A DNA stretch of 64,000 bases from Bartonella sp. F02. GTDB taxonomy: Bacteria; Pseudomonadota; Alphaproteobacteria; Rhizobiales; Rhizobiaceae. Shown here piece after piece: positions 47,898 through 57,250 of the stretch; positions within the stretch are counted from its first letter, which is position 1; every line of letters starts with the position of its first letter. The notes under the pieces are model-generated. The model made no database searches, was not told where the DNA came from, and was given only the letters and a program-made list of their open reading frames with translations. Where the stretch lies: positions 186,001-250,000 of the forward strand of contig NZ_JANHOK010000001.1 in assembly GCF_026929975.1 (NCBI RefSeq), in the 5' to 3' direction. The position numbers and the translations under genes are program-made.

Positions 47898-48322
47898 GCT
47901 TGTTTACGCGATGCTTTTATTTGAGAGTTTATAGGGGCTTTTAATCGTGTCTTGATTTTATTTTGACCTCTTGCATTTTACCTCTGCTGTTTTGTATGGT
48001 TCTTGTAGAAACTGAAAATACGCAAAGTTTATATCAGTTAAGTACTCTACATTATATTGGGTTTGAGGTACTTTATAAGGCTTCGAGTTAGAGGGGTTTT
48101 AAGTGGTTTATTACTCTTATTGATATGTTCTCCGTTTTTGAGAACGTATTCATGTAATCAGCACACAATGAACCTTACGGGTCATCTTTGTTTGCGGGGT
48201 TTTAATAAGGCTATCCTAAGGGGGGGGTAAAATCTTATTTGGGAAAGGTGTATTTGTCTTCGCTAAGTGTAGATCTTTAGCTGTTTGGCAAGACAAGACT
48301 TTAGTTTTTATCGGGATGAAAG

Positions 48323-49897
48323 ATGGTGGATAAATTGAACTTTAAAGCTGGTTCTCTTAAGAAGGTTTCGATGGATCTCCTGCCAACAGAGAGAATAATA
48401 AATAAAATGACAAATATAAATGAGTTAGTTGATACAAAGAGTTCTGTAGAGCGTTTAGTTCTTTCAGAAGAAGAGGGTTCGGCTGCATTTACGCGTGTTA
48501 TGGCGCAACTAAAGGTGCAGGTTGGTGTAGAGGCTTATACTAGTTGGTTTGGTCGTTTGAAACTTGCAGAGTACAGTCGTAATCTTGTGAAACTTTCTGT
48601 TCCTACGGCGTTTTTGCGTTCATGGATTAATAACCATTATGGTTCTCTTTTGACAAATTTATGGAAACAAGAAAACTCTGCGATTCTACGCGTTGAAGTT
48701 GTTGTTCGTAGTATGAAGCGCGTTTCAAAAGGTGCAAAATGTAAGACGATAGAAGCTCCTGTTGGTTTTGTTTCTGAAGAGCAAATAACTTCCTCTTTAG
48801 GAGAGAGTAGTGGAGAATTATCAGATAAGGGATCGCAGACAGGTATTTTTGGTTCACCTCTTGATTCGCGTTATACTTTTGAAAGTTTTGTTGAGGGGCC
48901 GTCTAATCGCGTTGCTTTAGCTGCAGCCCGTTCAATTGCTGAAGGGCATAAAAGTGCTTTACGATTTAATCCTCTTTTCATTCATGCGTCTGTGGGTTTG
49001 GGAAAGACGCATTTGCTTCAAGCAATTGCTGCTGCGGCTCTAAAGCGTTTAATGCCTGCTCGCGTTATTTATTTAACAGCTGAATATTTTATGTGGCGTT
49101 TTGCAACGGCGATTCGTGATAATGATGCTCTTTCTTTTAAAGAACAGCTTCGTGATATTGATCTTTTAATTATTGATGATATGCAATTTTTGCAGGGAAA
49201 ATCGATACAGCATGAATTTTGTCATTTGCTGAATATGTTACTTGATAGCGCGAAGCAAGTTGTTGTGGCCGCGGATCGTCCGCCAGCAGAATTAGAATCG
49301 CTTGATCTTCGGGTTCGATCTCGTCTTCAGTGTGGAGTGGCTCTTGAAGTTGAAGCACCAGATTATGAGATGCGCTTAAAAATGTTGCATCAACGGTTAA
49401 AAGTAGCACAACAAGATGATGGTACAATTACAATTTCTGATTCTATTTTGGAATATATTGCTGAGAAAGTTTTGGGATCTGGTCGAGATATTGAGGGCGC
49501 ATTTAATCAATTATTGTTCCGTCAGTCATTTGAGTCTGATTTATCTTTAGAGCGAGTGGAAGAATTATTGAGTCATTTCACACGCTTGGGTGAGCCGAAG
49601 CGTATCCGAATTGAAGAGATTCAGCGTACTGTTGCACGTCACTATAATGTTTCTAAGCAAGATTTATTGTCTAATCGTCGCACACGCACAGTTGTTAAAC
49701 CTCGGCAGGTTGCTATGTATTTAGCAAAAATATTGACACCTCGTTCGTTACCTGAGATTGGCCGTCGCTTTGGAGGGCGTGATCACACCACGGTCTTACA
49801 TGCTGTACGAAAAATTGAAGATTTGGTTTGTGATGATAAAATCTTAGCGAAAGAGCTTGAATTGCTTAAACGCTTAATTGGAGAACAAGCTGTATAA
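48323..49897 (+). CDS. dnaA: Chromosomal replication initiator DnaA
   Basis: 524-residue AAA+ initiator that binds DnaA boxes and opens the origin. Domain I lies near residues 50-115 ([25 protein letters not shown]), then a variable linker. The AAA+ core has Walker [11 protein letters not shown] and Walker [11 protein letters not shown]. Domain IV (about 420-524) carries the DnaA signature [16 protein letters not shown]. Its last 317 bases form the start of the tandem duplication. Possible alternative start: the ATG at 48371 ([10 protein letters not shown]), which has AAGAAGG five bases upstream. Confidence 0.96.
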   Translation: MVDKLNFKAGSLKKVSMDLLPTERIINKMTNINELVDTKSSVERLVLSEEEGSAAFTRVMAQLKVQVGVEAYTSWFGRLKLAEYSRNLVKLSVPTAFLRSWINNHYGSLLTNLWKQENSAILRVEVVVRSMKRVSKGAKCKTIEAPVGFVSEEQITSSLGESSGELSDKGSQTGIFGSPLDSRYTFESFVEGPSNRVALAAARSIAEGHKSALRFNPLFIHASVGLGKTHLLQAIAAAALKRLMPARVIYLTAEYFMWRFATAIRDNDALSFKEQLRDIDLLIIDDMQFLQGKSIQHEFCHLLNMLLDSAKQVVVAADRPPAELESLDLRVRSRLQCGVALEVEAPDYEMRLKMLHQRLKVAQQDDGTITISDSILEYIAEKVLGSGRDIEGAFNQLLFRQSFESDLSLERVEELLSHFTRLGEPKRIRIEEIQRTVARHYNVSKQDLLSNRRTRTVVKPRQVAMYLAKILTPRSLPEIGRRFGGRDHTTVLHAVRKIEDLVCDDKILAKELELLKRLIGEQAV

Positions 49898-50841
49898 AAA
49901 ATAGTTTTTATGTTGGAGAGAATCAATAAAAGAACGTTATTTTTATTGAATAATCGAGCCTATTGCTATTTTAATGCAGGTTGCATAGAATTCAATATGA
50001 TTTTTTAATGTATCTATTGTTTTCTGGTTAAGTGAATCTTATTGGATGGATTATACATAGGAATTTTTATGCGCGTTACTATAGATCGCAGTCAATTTCT
50101 TAAATCTCTTAGTCGAGTTCACCGCGTGGTTGAGCGTCGTAATGTTATTCCTATTTTATCGAATGTTTTAATTGATGCGAGTGGTCATGGTGTACAATTA
50201 AAAGCAACAGATCTTGATTTGGAGGTTATAGAGTCTTCTATTGCTCATATTGAAGAAGCAGGAGCAATAACTGTTCCAGCGCATTTGCTTTATGATATCG
50301 TTCGAAAATTCCCTGATGGAAATGAGATTATATTAGAAACTGATGTGAATCAGGAAAATACAATGTCTGTTGTTTCTGGCCGTGCTAATTTTCGACTGCA
50401 GTGCCTTCCCAAAAAAGATTTTCCAGAATCACTTCCGGGACAATTCAACTATCGTTTTTCTTTATTAGCATCAAGTTTGAAGTATTTGCTTGATTGTACG
50501 CAGTTTGCTATGTCAACTGAGGAAACGCGTTATTATCTTAACGGTATTTATTTTCATATTATTGATGATGGTGCTGTAAAAAAGTTGCGTTTAGTTGCTA
50601 CTGATGGTCATCGTTTAGCGCAAGCAGATGTAGAAGCGCCTTCGGGTACTGAAGATATGACAGGTGTTATTATCCCTCGTAAAACTGTTTGGGAACTGCA
50701 AAGACTTCTCATAGAAGAAACTGATAGTGATGTATGTATAGAGCTTTCAGAGACAAAAATTCGCTTTTCTGTTGGATCTGTGGTTTTAACATCTAAGTTA
50801 ATTGATGGTGTATTTCCAGAATATCAGCGTGTTATTCCTAC
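49579..50841 (+). repeat. Tandem duplication, copy A (dnaA 3' end to dnaN 5' part)
   Basis: 1263-base unit starting inside the dnaA codons for domain IV, crossing the dnaA-dnaN intergenic region and ending about 257 codons into dnaN. Copy B follows with no base between them. The copies differ by about 21 substitutions and one 2-base insertion, roughly 98% identity. The stretch 50004-50619 is identical to its counterpart. Confidence 0.95.
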
Positions 50842-51160
50842 CACACGCTTGGGTGAGTCGAAGCGTATCCGAATTGAAGAGATTCAACGTGCTGTTGCAC
50901 GTCACTATAATGTTTCTAAGCAAGATTTATTATCTAATCGTCGTACACGCACAGTTGTTAAACCTCGGCAGGTTGCTATGTATTTAGCAAAAATATTGAC
51001 ACCTCATTCGTTACCTGAGATTGGTCGTCACTTTGGAGGGCGTGATCACACCACGGTTTTACATGCTGTACGAAAAATTGAAGATTTGGTTTGTGATGAT
51101 AAAACCTTAGCGAAAGAGCTTGAATTGCTTAAACGCTTAATTGGAGAACAAGCTGCATAA
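50069..51160 (+). CDS. DnaN-DnaA chimera: clamp domains I-II fused to DnaA domain IV
   Basis: Open 363-codon frame made by the tandem duplication. Residues 1-257 equal DnaN from [10 protein letters not shown] to QRVIP, i.e. clamp domains I and II. From residue 258 ([16 protein letters not shown]) the protein is DnaA domain IV, with the basic loop [16 protein letters not shown] and signature [16 protein letters not shown]. DnaN domain III is missing. The reading frame crosses the junction cleanly (50841/50842) and ends at the natural dnaA stop. It keeps its own copy of the dnaN start region with an AGGA ribosome site, so it is probably expressed. Nine residues differ from the intact parents, e.g. 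Trp for Gly in KTVWELQ. The ATG at 50042 is an unlikely start. Confidence 0.9.
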   Translation: MRVTIDRSQFLKSLSRVHRVVERRNVIPILSNVLIDASGHGVQLKATDLDLEVIESSIAHIEEAGAITVPAHLLYDIVRKFPDGNEIILETDVNQENTMSVVSGRANFRLQCLPKKDFPESLPGQFNYRFSLLASSLKYLLDCTQFAMSTEETRYYLNGIYFHIIDDGAVKKLRLVATDGHRLAQADVEAPSGTEDMTGVIIPRKTVWELQRLLIEETDSDVCIELSETKIRFSVGSVVLTSKLIDGVFPEYQRVIPTTRLGESKRIRIEEIQRAVARHYNVSKQDLLSNRRTRTVVKPRQVAMYLAKILTPHSLPEIGRHFGGRDHTTVLHAVRKIEDLVCDDKTLAKELELLKRLIGEQAA

Positions 51161-52106
51161 AAAATTTAGTTTTGATGTTGGAGAGAATCAGTAAAAGAAC
51201 GTTATTTTTATTGAATAATCGAGCCTCTTGCTATTTTAATGCAGGTTGCATAGAATCCAATATGATTCTTTAATGTATCTATTGTTTTCTGGTTAAGTGA
51301 ATCTTATTGGATGGATTATACATAGGAATTTTTATGCGCGTTACTATAGATCGCAGTCAATTTCTTAAATCTCTTAGTCGAGTTCACCGCGTGGTTGAGC
51401 GTCGTAATGTTATTCCTATTTTATCGAATGTTTTAATTGATGCGAGTGGTCATGGTGTACAATTAAAAGCAACAGATCTTGATTTGGAGGTTATAGAGTC
51501 TTCTATTGCTCATATTGAAGAAGCAGGAGCAATAACTGTTCCAGCGCATTTGCTTTATGATATCGTTCGAAAATTCCCTGATGGAAATGAGATTATATTA
51601 GAAACTGATGTGAATCAGGAAAATACAATGTCTGTTGTTTCTGGCCGTGCTAATTTTCGACTGCAGTGCCTTCCCAAAAAAGATTTTCCAGAATCACTTC
51701 CGGGACAATTCAACTATCGTTTTTCTTTATTAGCATCAAGTTTGAAGTATTTGCTTGATTGTACGCAGTTTGCTATGTCAACTGAGGAAACGCGTTATTA
51801 TCTTAACGGTATTTATTTTCATATTATTGATGATGGTGCTGTAAAAAAGTTGCGTTTAGTTGCTACTGATGGTCATCGTTTAGCACAAGCAGATGTAGAA
51901 GCGCCTTCGGGTACTGAAGATATGACAGGTGTTATTATCCCTCGTAAAACTGTTGGGGAACTGCAAAGACTTCTCACAGAAGAAACTGATAGTGATGTAT
52001 GTGTAGAGCTTTCAGAGACAAAAATTCGCTTTTCTGTTGGATCTGTAGTTTTAACATCTAAGTTAATTGATGGTGTATTTCCAGAATATCAGCGTGTTAT
52101 TCCTAC
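50842..52106 (+). repeat. Tandem duplication, copy B
   Basis: 1265-base second copy, abutting copy A. It begins with the dnaA-derived end of the chimera and continues through a second dnaA-dnaN intergenic region into the intact dnaN. The two extra bases lie just after the stop codon (near 51164). Two of its intergenic substitutions create extra GANTC sites. Confidence 0.95.
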
Positions 52107-52458
52107 AGATAATGATAAAAAATTGATTGTGAATCGACAGGAATTTTCTTCTGCGGTTGATCGCGTTTCAACTATTTCAAATGATCGTGGTCGTGCAGTA
52201 AAGTTAACGATTGAAGATGGGTTACTGCGATTTGTAGTCAGTAATCCTGATTCGGGAAGTGCAGAAGACCAATTGGTTGCAGATTATACTTCTGCTCCAC
52301 TTGATATAGGTTTTAATTCACGTTATCTCCTAGATATTGCTGCGCAACTTTCGAGCGATGAGATGATTTTTATGCTGAACGAACCTGGTGCGCCTGCTCT
52401 CATTCGTGATAACGGTGATACAAATGCGCTTTATGTGTTGATGCCTATTCGTGTATAA
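51334..52458 (+). CDS. dnaN: DNA polymerase III beta subunit (sliding clamp)
   Basis: 374-residue processivity clamp; the homodimer ring encircles DNA. All three domains are present. Domain III runs from about residue 258 (TDNDKKLIVNRQEFSSAVDR) to the C-terminal LYVLMPIRV, matching the E. coli ending YVVMPMRL. Start at 51334 ([25 protein letters not shown]) fits the family and follows an AGGA site; the ATG nine codons earlier is improbable. Its first 258 codons lie in copy B of the duplication. recF follows after 12 bases. Confidence 0.96.
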   Translation: MRVTIDRSQFLKSLSRVHRVVERRNVIPILSNVLIDASGHGVQLKATDLDLEVIESSIAHIEEAGAITVPAHLLYDIVRKFPDGNEIILETDVNQENTMSVVSGRANFRLQCLPKKDFPESLPGQFNYRFSLLASSLKYLLDCTQFAMSTEETRYYLNGIYFHIIDDGAVKKLRLVATDGHRLAQADVEAPSGTEDMTGVIIPRKTVGELQRLLTEETDSDVCVELSETKIRFSVGSVVLTSKLIDGVFPEYQRVIPTDNDKKLIVNRQEFSSAVDRVSTISNDRGRAVKLTIEDGLLRFVVSNPDSGSAEDQLVADYTSAPLDIGFNSRYLLDIAAQLSSDEMIFMLNEPGAPALIRDNGDTNALYVLMPIRV

Positions 52459-52470
52459 AGGTTAGGCATT

Positions 52471-53619
52471 TTGCAGAGTGGGGTTGGTTTTGTGCATAAA
52501 GTTGCGGTAAGGCAGTTGAAATTATCCCATTATCGCAATTACAGCTCTCTTAATGTTCATTTATCAGGTAAACATGTGGTTTTAACGGGGCATAATGGTG
52601 CTGGTAAAACCAATTTTCTAGAAGCTCTATCTTTTCTTTCTCCTGGCCGTGGTTTGCGGCGTGCTGCTTATTCTGATGTCTGCCATTTGGAGGATGGAAG
52701 GGATCGGTTTTTTGTATTTGCTCGTCTTCAATGTGATTTATATGGTGAAGTAAATATTGGTACGGCTTTAGAAGCTGGTGATAATGGTCGGAAAGTTCAT
52801 ATCAATGGCGTAAATGAGACCGGTGATTGCTTAACAGAATACTGTCGTATTAGTGCATTAACTCCTTCGATGGATAGACTTTTTACAGGACCTTCGCAAG
52901 ATAGGCGCCGTTTTTTGGATCGTATGGTTTTGGCTATTGATCCGTTGCATGGTCGCCGTATGGTTGATTATGAAAAGGTCATGCGAGCGCGGAATCGTTT
53001 ATTTGCAGATGGGAATCAAGATCGTTCTTTGTTTGATGCTTTAGAGACACAGATGGCTGAACTTGCAACGGCTATTGCAGCAGTACGGATAGATCTTATC
53101 CGACTTTTAAATGATTTATTTGCACAAACACTCGTTGATTCACCTTTTCCCCGAGCCTTTTTACAAATTGATGGCTTTTTAGAAGGGGCTTTTGAAGAGG
53201 GAATATCAGCCGTTGAAGTTGAAGAGCGGTTTTCAAAGCGATTGCGATATAATCGTGCGTTAGATTGTGCGGCGGGACGGACATTAGAGGGGCCGCATCG
53301 CACAGATTTTCGAGTTTTTTATGCAGATAAAAATATGGCTGCGGCATCTTGCTCAACAGGTGAACAGAAAGCATTGTTGATTGGTTTGATTTTGTGTCAT
53401 GCACGCTTAACAGGTAAGATGTCAAATATGGCGCCTATTCTTCTTTTTGATGAAATTGCAGCTCATCTTGATATTTATCGTCGTGCTGCTTTATTTGATA
53501 TTCTTGATGATTTGGGTGGGCAGGCATTTATGACAGGAACAGATGGCATTTTCTTTGATTCTTTAAAAGGGCGAGCAGAATTTTTTAAAATTGAAAATGG
53601 AGTTTTGTTTCAGGAATAA
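52471..53619 (+). CDS. recF: Recombination/repair protein RecF
   Basis: SMC-like ATPase loading RecA at gaps. 382 residues with Walker A GHNGAGKTNFLEALSF, signature CSTGEQKALLIGLIL and Walker B ILLFDEIAAHLD. The start is TTG at 52471, with AAAGG upstream; a GTG at 52492 would give a start closer to the family (HKVAVRQLKLSHYRNY). It is 12 bases after dnaN, the standard dnaN-recF pair. Confidence 0.93.
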   Translation: MQSGVGFVHKVAVRQLKLSHYRNYSSLNVHLSGKHVVLTGHNGAGKTNFLEALSFLSPGRGLRRAAYSDVCHLEDGRDRFFVFARLQCDLYGEVNIGTALEAGDNGRKVHINGVNETGDCLTEYCRISALTPSMDRLFTGPSQDRRRFLDRMVLAIDPLHGRRMVDYEKVMRARNRLFADGNQDRSLFDALETQMAELATAIAAVRIDLIRLLNDLFAQTLVDSPFPRAFLQIDGFLEGAFEEGISAVEVEERFSKRLRYNRALDCAAGRTLEGPHRTDFRVFYADKNMAAASCSTGEQKALLIGLILCHARLTGKMSNMAPILLFDEIAAHLDIYRRAALFDILDDLGGQAFMTGTDGIFFDSLKGRAEFFKIENGVLFQE

Positions 53620-54178
53620 ATCTACTCTTTTCATTTCAAAGAAAGAATGCTTGAAGATAAGAGATGTATTCTGGTTATTATTATAATGGTTTTAAATCAT
53701 TTTAACGTTATTTATTTTATGAGTTAGAAATTTGTAGCTCTGAGAATTTGAAACATGTCAGAATGAAGTTCTAGGTATAAAAAGCAATTGATATGAGTAT
53801 TCAATTGACTATCAATTCAGCAATCTATAGTAGTTTATTGATTGTAATTTTTGATGTCTTAAAGATATTCTCAGACTTAAAATAGGAGAAGCTCAATTAT
53901 TGAATATTGAGTGATTCGAAATTGTTGTTATCATTTTTTTGCTTTCATAATTATATGGGAAATTATTGCTGGTATATGGGAAATTATTGCTGGGTTTGAA
54001 GGTAAGAGACCATTTTGTTCTTGAATATATTATGCGATGATTTAAGTGCAATATAGACAAAATGAAAATTGAATAATATTGATATACAGACATTTAAATT
54101 TACTTTATAAGCTTTATTGTAAAGTGCTATCATTGTATTTGTGAGTGACGTCTCGTACAGATATGGGGGCAGGTAGAA
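53620..54178. other. Intergenic region recF-cyoA
   Basis: 559 noncoding bases holding the cyo promoter. Two features: a 21-base unit repeated exactly twice at 53952-53993, and an inverted repeat ACTTTA/TAAAGT (54102-54107 with 54120-54125) about 55 bases before cyoA that could be an operator. A 66-codon minus-strand frame at 53893-54093 looks like chance. Confidence 0.5.
53952..53993 (+). repeat. 21-base tandem repeat, two copies
   Basis: A unit beginning TATATGGGAAATTATT and ending GCTGG occurs twice in perfect tandem (53952-53972 and 53973-53993). It is a candidate variable-number locus. Confidence 0.9.
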
Positions 54179-55150
54179 ATGGGAAATGTTTTTAAACAGA
54201 TAAAAACGCTTGTAATTCTAGCGGGAGCGCTTCTTTTATCTGGTTGCAAAATTGATGTTCTTCAGCCGGCTGGGTATGTTGCGCGTCAACAGCTCATTTT
54301 GATTGCTGTCTGTGTTTTTGTTATGCTTTGCGTTGTCATTCCAGTGATGATTGCAGTGGTTTATTTAGCCATCAAATATCGTGCATCAAATACAACAGAA
54401 GACTATTTGCCTGATTGGGGGCATTCCAATAAAATTGAAGCCTTTATGTGGGGCATTCCGGTTATCATTGTATCTGTTTTAGGTTTATTGACGGCTTATT
54501 ATACTTATAGACTTGAGCCTTCAAATTCACTTCCAGTAAATATTGTTGGTGAGCAAAAGCCATTACAATTGGATGTTGTTGCTCTCGATTGGAAGTGGTT
54601 ATTCATTTATCCTGAATATGGGATTGCATCAATCAATGAAATTTATGCACCGGAAGGACGTCAAGTACTGTTACAGTTGACGTCGGAGAGTTCTGTTAAT
54701 GCATTTTGGGTTCCAAAGCTTGGTACGGTTCTTTATGCTATGCCACAGATGAACTCTAAATTGCATTTAATTGCTGATCAGCAAGGTGTGTTTAATGGAA
54801 GTTCAGCGAATTATAGTGGTGATGGTTTTGCAGGGATGCGTTTTAAATGGCATTCTGTATCTTTGAAAGATTTTGATCGTTGGATTGATAAGGTTCGAGC
54901 CAATGGTCAAAAACTTGATCGTGTGTCTTATCGTCAACTTTCTATAGCCCCTCGTATGGGTGATGTTATTGCGAAGGAACAAGATGCTAAAGTGCGTTAT
55001 TTTGCACCTGTTGAAGAGCGGCTTTATTATCGAATTGTCAATCGATGTGTTGATGAAAATACGATATGTAATGAAGACTTAATGAAGCGTGCTGCAGCTA
55101 AGACACTTTGGGGTGCACTTTGTTCTGTTTTTGATATTGATGTTATTTAG
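54179..55150 (+). CDS. cyoA: Cytochrome bo3 quinol oxidase subunit II
   Basis: 323-residue lipoprotein subunit of the terminal oxidase. Lipobox LLLSGCK at residues 19-25, two membrane helices (about 38-62 and 84-106), then a periplasmic cupredoxin-like domain. WKWLFIYPEYGIASINE replaces the CuA-type ligands, as in quinol oxidases. First gene of cyoABCD. Confidence 0.95.
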   Translation: MGNVFKQIKTLVILAGALLLSGCKIDVLQPAGYVARQQLILIAVCVFVMLCVVIPVMIAVVYLAIKYRASNTTEDYLPDWGHSNKIEAFMWGIPVIIVSVLGLLTAYYTYRLEPSNSLPVNIVGEQKPLQLDVVALDWKWLFIYPEYGIASINEIYAPEGRQVLLQLTSESSVNAFWVPKLGTVLYAMPQMNSKLHLIADQQGVFNGSSANYSGDGFAGMRFKWHSVSLKDFDRWIDKVRANGQKLDRVSYRQLSIAPRMGDVIAKEQDAKVRYFAPVEERLYYRIVNRCVDENTICNEDLMKRAAAKTLWGALCSVFDIDVI

Positions 55151-55216
55151 AAGATATCAATAAGGAAAGAAGCTTATTTAACAGATAAGCTTCATTTAAA
55201 TTGAAATTCATTTGAT

Positions 55217-57250
55217 ATGGGTTTGAAAAAAATGTTTGGAAGACTTCTAGATCCCACAGCTGGTGCTTTTCATGCACTGACACATGAGCCGATTGTTCTT
55301 TACACATGTATTGCGATTGTTTTGGGTGGTTTGGTTACTGGTGTTGCTTTAACAGTATTGGGCTGGTGGGGAGCTTTATGGAGAAACTGGATTACGACAG
55401 TTGATCATAAGCGTATCGGCATTATGTACGTTATTCTTGGTATTATCATGCTTGTTCGTGGTTTTGCTGATGCAATAATGATGCGAACTCATCAAGCTTT
55501 GGCGCTAGGGGATGAGACTGCGGGATATTTGCCACCTGAGCATTTCGATCAAATTTTTTCGGCTCATGGTGTTATTATGATTTTCTTTATGGCTACGCCG
55601 ATTTTATTTGGTTTGTTCAATTATCTTGTCCCACTTCAGATTGGAGCACGTGATGTTGCTTTTCCATTTGCAAATAATTTAGGATTTTGGATTACAGCTG
55701 CGGCAGCAATATTAATTAATGTATCTTTGGGTATTGGTAATTTTGGACGTGGTGGCTGGTTGATGTACCCTCCTTTTTCAGAATTGCAAAATAGTCCAGA
55801 TACAGGAGTTGATTATTATCTATGGTCACTTCAGCTTTCTGGTATTGCAACAACAATGGGAGCTATCAACTTTATAGCGACCATTATTAAAATGCGTGCT
55901 CCGGGCATGACGATGATGAGAATGCCTGTTTTTTGTTGGGGCGCTTTTGTTAGCAATGTTCTTATTTTGATTATTTATCCTGTTTTGGCTGTAACATTTG
56001 CATTGCTTGCAGGGGATCGTTATTTGGGGATGAACTTTTTTACCAATACTGCTGGTGGAAATCCAATGGTGTGGATAAATTATGTTTGGATTTTTGGTCA
56101 TCCAGAAGTTTATGTTTTAGTTGTTCCGGCTTTTGGGATCGTTTCTGAGATTGTGCCCACTTTTTCTTCAAAGCGTCTTTTTGGGTATACTACAATGGTA
56201 TGGGCCATTTTAGTTATTTTAATTCTTTCTCTTCTCGTTTGGGGACATCATTTCTTTACAATGGGAGGTGGTGAAGCTGTTAATACTTTCTTTGGTATTG
56301 CGACAATGATTATTGCGGTTCCAACAGGCGTTAAAGTCTTTAATTGGTTGTTCACCATGTATAAAGGACGAATTCGCTTTGAGCCTCCGATGCTTTGGTG
56401 TTTAGGAATGATCTTTACATTTGTTGGTGGTGGATTAACAGGTGTTTTGATGGCGATTGTGCCTGCTGATTGGCAGTTTCATAATTCATTATTCTTGATT
56501 GCACATTTTCATCATACAATTATTGGAGGTGTTGTTTTTGCTTATTTGGCAGGATTAGCTTTTTGGTTTCCAAAAGTTTTTGGTTATAAACCAAATCGTA
56601 TATTAGGAATTGCATCTTTTTGGTGTTGGTTTATTGGTTTTTACCTTGCCTTTTTTCCGGTATACACTCTTGGCTTGATGGGTGCTACACGTCGTCTTCA
56701 GCATTATATTGAACCGAGTTGGCAACCAATGTTTATTATTGCTGCAATTGGTGCTGTTATTATTCTATGTGGGATTCTTTGTTTTGTGTTACAAATAGGT
56801 TTAGCTATTTGGTACGGCATTAAGCACAAAGGACGTTTACCGGTAATATCAAATGACCCTTGGGGTGATGCACGTACGCTTGAATGGTCTATTTCTTCAC
56901 CTCCTCCTGCTTATAATTTTGCTATCATTCCAGAAGTGCAAGATGAAGATGCTTATTGGGATATGAAGAAAAGAGGTGTTGAGCGTCCAACAAGTGGATT
57001 TACAAAAATTCATATGCCAGCAAATACACCTGCTGGGGTTATTGCAGGCTTTTTCTCATTAATTATTGGTTTTGCGCTTGTATGGCATATCTGGTGGCTC
57101 ACAACGGTTGGTTTTGTTGGCTTTGTTGCAACGATTCTTTATCATTCATTATTCGGTAATCACCATGGTTATTATATTCCAGCTGAAGAGGTGCAGAAAA
57201 CAGAAGATGCCTTTACAGCTGTTCTTAAAGAACAAGGAGTGAAAGCATGA
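55217..57250 (+). CDS. cyoB: Cytochrome bo3 quinol oxidase subunit I
   Basis: 677-residue catalytic subunit that reduces oxygen and pumps protons. Heme and CuB ligands are in SAHGVIMIFF, IFGHPEVYVLVVPAFG (His-Tyr pair), WGHHFFTMG and AHFHHTIIGG. The TVDHKRIGIMY and RGFADAIMMR segments are typical of CyoB. An ATG at 55232 (MFGRLLDP) matches E. coli CyoB better than 55217. The stop overlaps cyoC by four bases. Confidence 0.96.
   Translation: MGLKKMFGRLLDPTAGAFHALTHEPIVLYTCIAIVLGGLVTGVALTVLGWWGALWRNWITTVDHKRIGIMYVILGIIMLVRGFADAIMMRTHQALALGDETAGYLPPEHFDQIFSAHGVIMIFFMATPILFGLFNYLVPLQIGARDVAFPFANNLGFWITAAAAILINVSLGIGNFGRGGWLMYPPFSELQNSPDTGVDYYLWSLQLSGIATTMGAINFIATIIKMRAPGMTMMRMPVFCWGAFVSNVLILIIYPVLAVTFALLAGDRYLGMNFFTNTAGGNPMVWINYVWIFGHPEVYVLVVPAFGIVSEIVPTFSSKRLFGYTTMVWAILVILILSLLVWGHHFFTMGGGEAVNTFFGIATMIIAVPTGVKVFNWLFTMYKGRIRFEPPMLWCLGMIFTFVGGGLTGVLMAIVPADWQFHNSLFLIAHFHHTIIGGVVFAYLAGLAFWFPKVFGYKPNRILGIASFWCWFIGFYLAFFPVYTLGLMGATRRLQHYIEPSWQPMFIIAAIGAVIILCGILCFVLQIGLAIWYGIKHKGRLPVISNDPWGDARTLEWSISSPPPAYNFAIIPEVQDEDAYWDMKKRGVERPTSGFTKIHMPANTPAGVIAGFFSLIIGFALVWHIWWLTTVGFVGFVATILYHSLFGNHHGYYIPAEEVQKTEDAFTAVLKEQGVKA

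Larger units (their letters stand above)
47692..48322. other. dnaA upstream region
   Basis: About 630 noncoding bases before dnaA. It contains an inverted pair of DnaA boxes (47770-47792), a 16-base T tract (47823-47838) within very AT-rich sequence, and a GANTC site inside a dyad (47883-47897). These could serve dnaA autoregulation and cell-cycle control. An origin is possible but not shown: in many Rhizobiales the chromosome origin lies elsewhere, near hemE. A run of eight Gs occurs near 48220. Confidence 0.55.

Noticed and set aside
47692-48322. Chromosome origin at dnaA
   Set aside because: Only one perfect and one weak DnaA box; Rhizobiales origins commonly lie near hemE. Left as a possibility, not a feature.
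50042-50068. Upstream ATG giving nine extra residues on the chimera (and at 51307 on DnaN)
   Set aside because: The extra residues do not belong to the DnaN family N-terminus and the AGGA site lies before the later ATG.
53893-54093. 66-codon minus-strand frame with an NNFPY repeat
   Set aside because: The repeat is just the 21-base DNA tandem repeat read through; no ribosome site or family resemblance.
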